This document shows, in pieces, positions 24,630-25,487 of a DNA stretch of 25,487 nucleotides. The notes under the pieces are model-generated. The model was not told where the DNA came from. It did not search any database and was given only the letters and a program-made list of their open reading frames with translations. Origin of the DNA: DATATB01 sp036268995 (GTDB taxonomy: Bacteria > Planctomycetota > Planctomycetia > Pirellulales > PNKZ01); NCBI GenBank assembly GCA_036268995.1, contig DATATB010000157.1, positions 1-25,487 of the forward strand, given 5' to 3'. Within the stretch, counting starts at the first letter, position 1; the number at the start of each line of letters is the position of its first letter. A program made the translations under genes and the position numbers.

Positions 24630-25082
24630 TCATCGGCCCGTGCTGCCGCGCACGTCGGTATCGAACACGCGCACGACCTTCCAATTCGAGCGGTTCTCCT
24701 CGATGAACTGCTTGTGCCGCGGAGCCTCCTGGTAGTCGTCGTGGGCTTTGCGGTCTTTGAACACGACGTGCAGGCCGACGTCCCAGTCGCGCTGATTCAC
24801 CGATCGGTCGAGATCGGCAACCGTTCCGGCCGCAAAAAAGACGGTGCCCGGATGGTCGGTAAGATATTTTTCGCAGGCCGCGACCAGCTTTTCCCGGGCT
24901 TCGGACGAGTTGTCGTTGAGGGTGAAATACACGTCATGGACAAGCATCTTGGCAGCTCCTGAGTCAGCGTTGGCGGAGGTGGCCAGCCCGGTCCAGTCGG
25001 CCAGTGCTGTCCAGCCGGCCAAGCTCACGGCCAGCAAGCCCAGCGAGAGGATCGGCCAGCTCTTCTTTGCATAATGCGTCAT
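24630..25082 (-). CDS. Dabb (stress-responsive alpha/beta-barrel) protein with signal or anchor segment
   Basis: 150 aa. The Dabb domain (about 46-145) has LVHDVYFTLNDNS, AREKLVAACEKYLTDHPGTVFFAAGTVADLDRSVNQRDWDVGLHVVFKDRKAHDDYQEAPRHKQFI, closing with VVRVFDTDV. These ferredoxin-like domains dimerise; their substrate is unknown. The N-terminus (1-45) has a hydrophobic segment WPILSLGLLAVSLAG, suggesting export or an anchor. Start ATG 25082 has GGAGG about 8 nt upstream. A second in-frame ATG at 24947 has AGGAG (24956-24960) 8 nt upstream and would make a cytoplasmic form of the domain alone. The gene is divergent from the truncated gene at 25214. Confidence 0.8.
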   Translation of the reverse strand: MTHYAKKSWPILSLGLLAVSLAGWTALADWTGLATSANADSGAAKMLVHDVYFTLNDNSSEAREKLVAACEKYLTDHPGTVFFAAGTVADLDRSVNQRDWDVGLHVVFKDRKAHDDYQEAPRHKQFIEENRSNWKVVRVFDTDVRGSTGR

Positions 25083-25201
25083 GGGGTGAACCTCCGAGAA
25101 TTGCGAGTTTAACGGGCGGGCAAACTTTGCGGCCGCCAGCCGCGGCCAACCGCCCGATTGTGCCAAGCAGCCGCTGGCGCCGCAAGCGCCCGCAGCGCTG
25201 T

Positions 25202-25207
25202 TATAAT
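25202..25207 (+). promoter_or_regulatory. TATAAT very close to a start codon
   Basis: A perfect TATAAT ends 6 nt before the ATG at 25214. If it is a true -10, transcription begins at or next to the ATG and the mRNA is leaderless. No good -35 is visible at 16-18 nt. Confidence 0.35.
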
Positions 25208-25213
25208 CATCCC

Positions 25214-25487
25214 ATGAAAACATCCACTCGCGCGCTGCTGTGCCTCGCCCTCGTACTTTTATTGTCCTGCTTCGCTAGCGCCGAAGTCCTCATCAAAGAA
25301 GCCTTCGACACGGAACTCTCGAAAGACTGGTTCTGGGGGCTGGGCACCTGGACGGCCAAAGACGGCGTGCTACGCGGCTACGAATCTGGCCCGCGCCGGC
25401 ATGGCCCCGTCAAAATGCGGAAGCTGCTGCTGACCGACGGCATCGTCGAGTGTGAGTTCCGCCTCGAAGGCCGGGCCACTTTTGCCG
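25214..25487 (+). CDS. Secreted protein, N-terminal part only (cut by window end)
   Basis: 91 complete codons are visible. A signal peptide (MKTSTRALLCLALVLLLSCFASAE) has both a possible lipobox (LLLSC) and a signal peptidase I site (ASA-E). The mature start EVLIKEAFDTELSKDWFWGLGTWTAKDGVLRGYESGPRRHGPVKMRKLLLTDGIVECEFRLEGRAT resembles the beta-sandwich start of DUF1080 / 3-keto-disaccharide hydrolase or LamG-like proteins, common in planctomycetes. The domain cannot be confirmed without the rest. Start ATG 25214 is the only sensible one before the signal peptide; there is no Shine-Dalgarno. Confidence 0.7.
   Translation, partial: MKTSTRALLCLALVLLLSCFASAEVLIKEAFDTELSKDWFWGLGTWTAKDGVLRGYESGPRRHGPVKMRKLLLTDGIVECEFRLEGRATFA

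Overview
The window is GC-rich bacterial DNA, and several traits together point to a planctomycete, probably of the Pirellulales; this is inferred from gene content and style, not from a marker gene. The traits are a secreted HEAT-repeat protein, a membrane-anchored protein with prenyltransferase/squalene-oxidase repeats beside ExbB/ExbD-like genes, a tiny Lys/Ala histone-H1-like protein, a proline-rich cytoplasmic tail, and many palindromic intergenic repeats.

Layout. 1-3.2 kb (+): SAM hydroxide adenosyltransferase, bioA and an SGNH hydrolase. 3.2-9.9 kb (-): a putative ion-driven membrane motor, made of a MotA/TolQ/ExbB-type channel, two ExbD/TolR-like partners with long coiled coils, and upstream a one-pass protein with a predicted alpha/alpha-toroid outside the membrane. 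10.2-11.6 kb: initiator tRNA, a HicAB toxin-antitoxin pair, a decayed gene and a small hypothetical. 11.7-15.3 kb: dapA (-), pdxJ (-), a small DUF2065-like membrane protein (+) and a CobB/CbiA-like protein that has lost its catalytic residues (-). 15.6-18.4 kb: htrA/degP (-) divergent from rnc (+). 18.7-21.0 kb (-): Lys/Ala mini-protein and HEAT-repeat protein. 21.2-24.4 kb (+): tandemly duplicated secreted proteins, thiL-tsaE (start/stop overlap) and a possible small ORF. 24.6-25.5 kb: Dabb-domain protein (-) divergent from a truncated secreted protein (+).

The most interesting system is the 3.2-9.9 kb cluster. The smaller ExbD-like subunit keeps the membrane Asp expected to carry protons (D19), while its larger partner has Ala at that place (A20). 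Both seem to share an extracytoplasmic module, present once in the small and twice in the large protein. The toroid protein's membrane helix carries an S-x3-H pattern like that of TonB. My hypothesis is a TonB/Exb-like energy-transducing machine with asymmetric stator partners and a toroid effector instead of a TonB domain.

The intergenic DNA holds at least six palindromic repeat types. One is a roughly 99-bp element in three copies whose 21-bp outer arms differ between copies but stay complementary within each copy. Another is a GTAGGT-hairpin family with the same covariation, one copy of which forms the C-terminus of the SGNH hydrolase.
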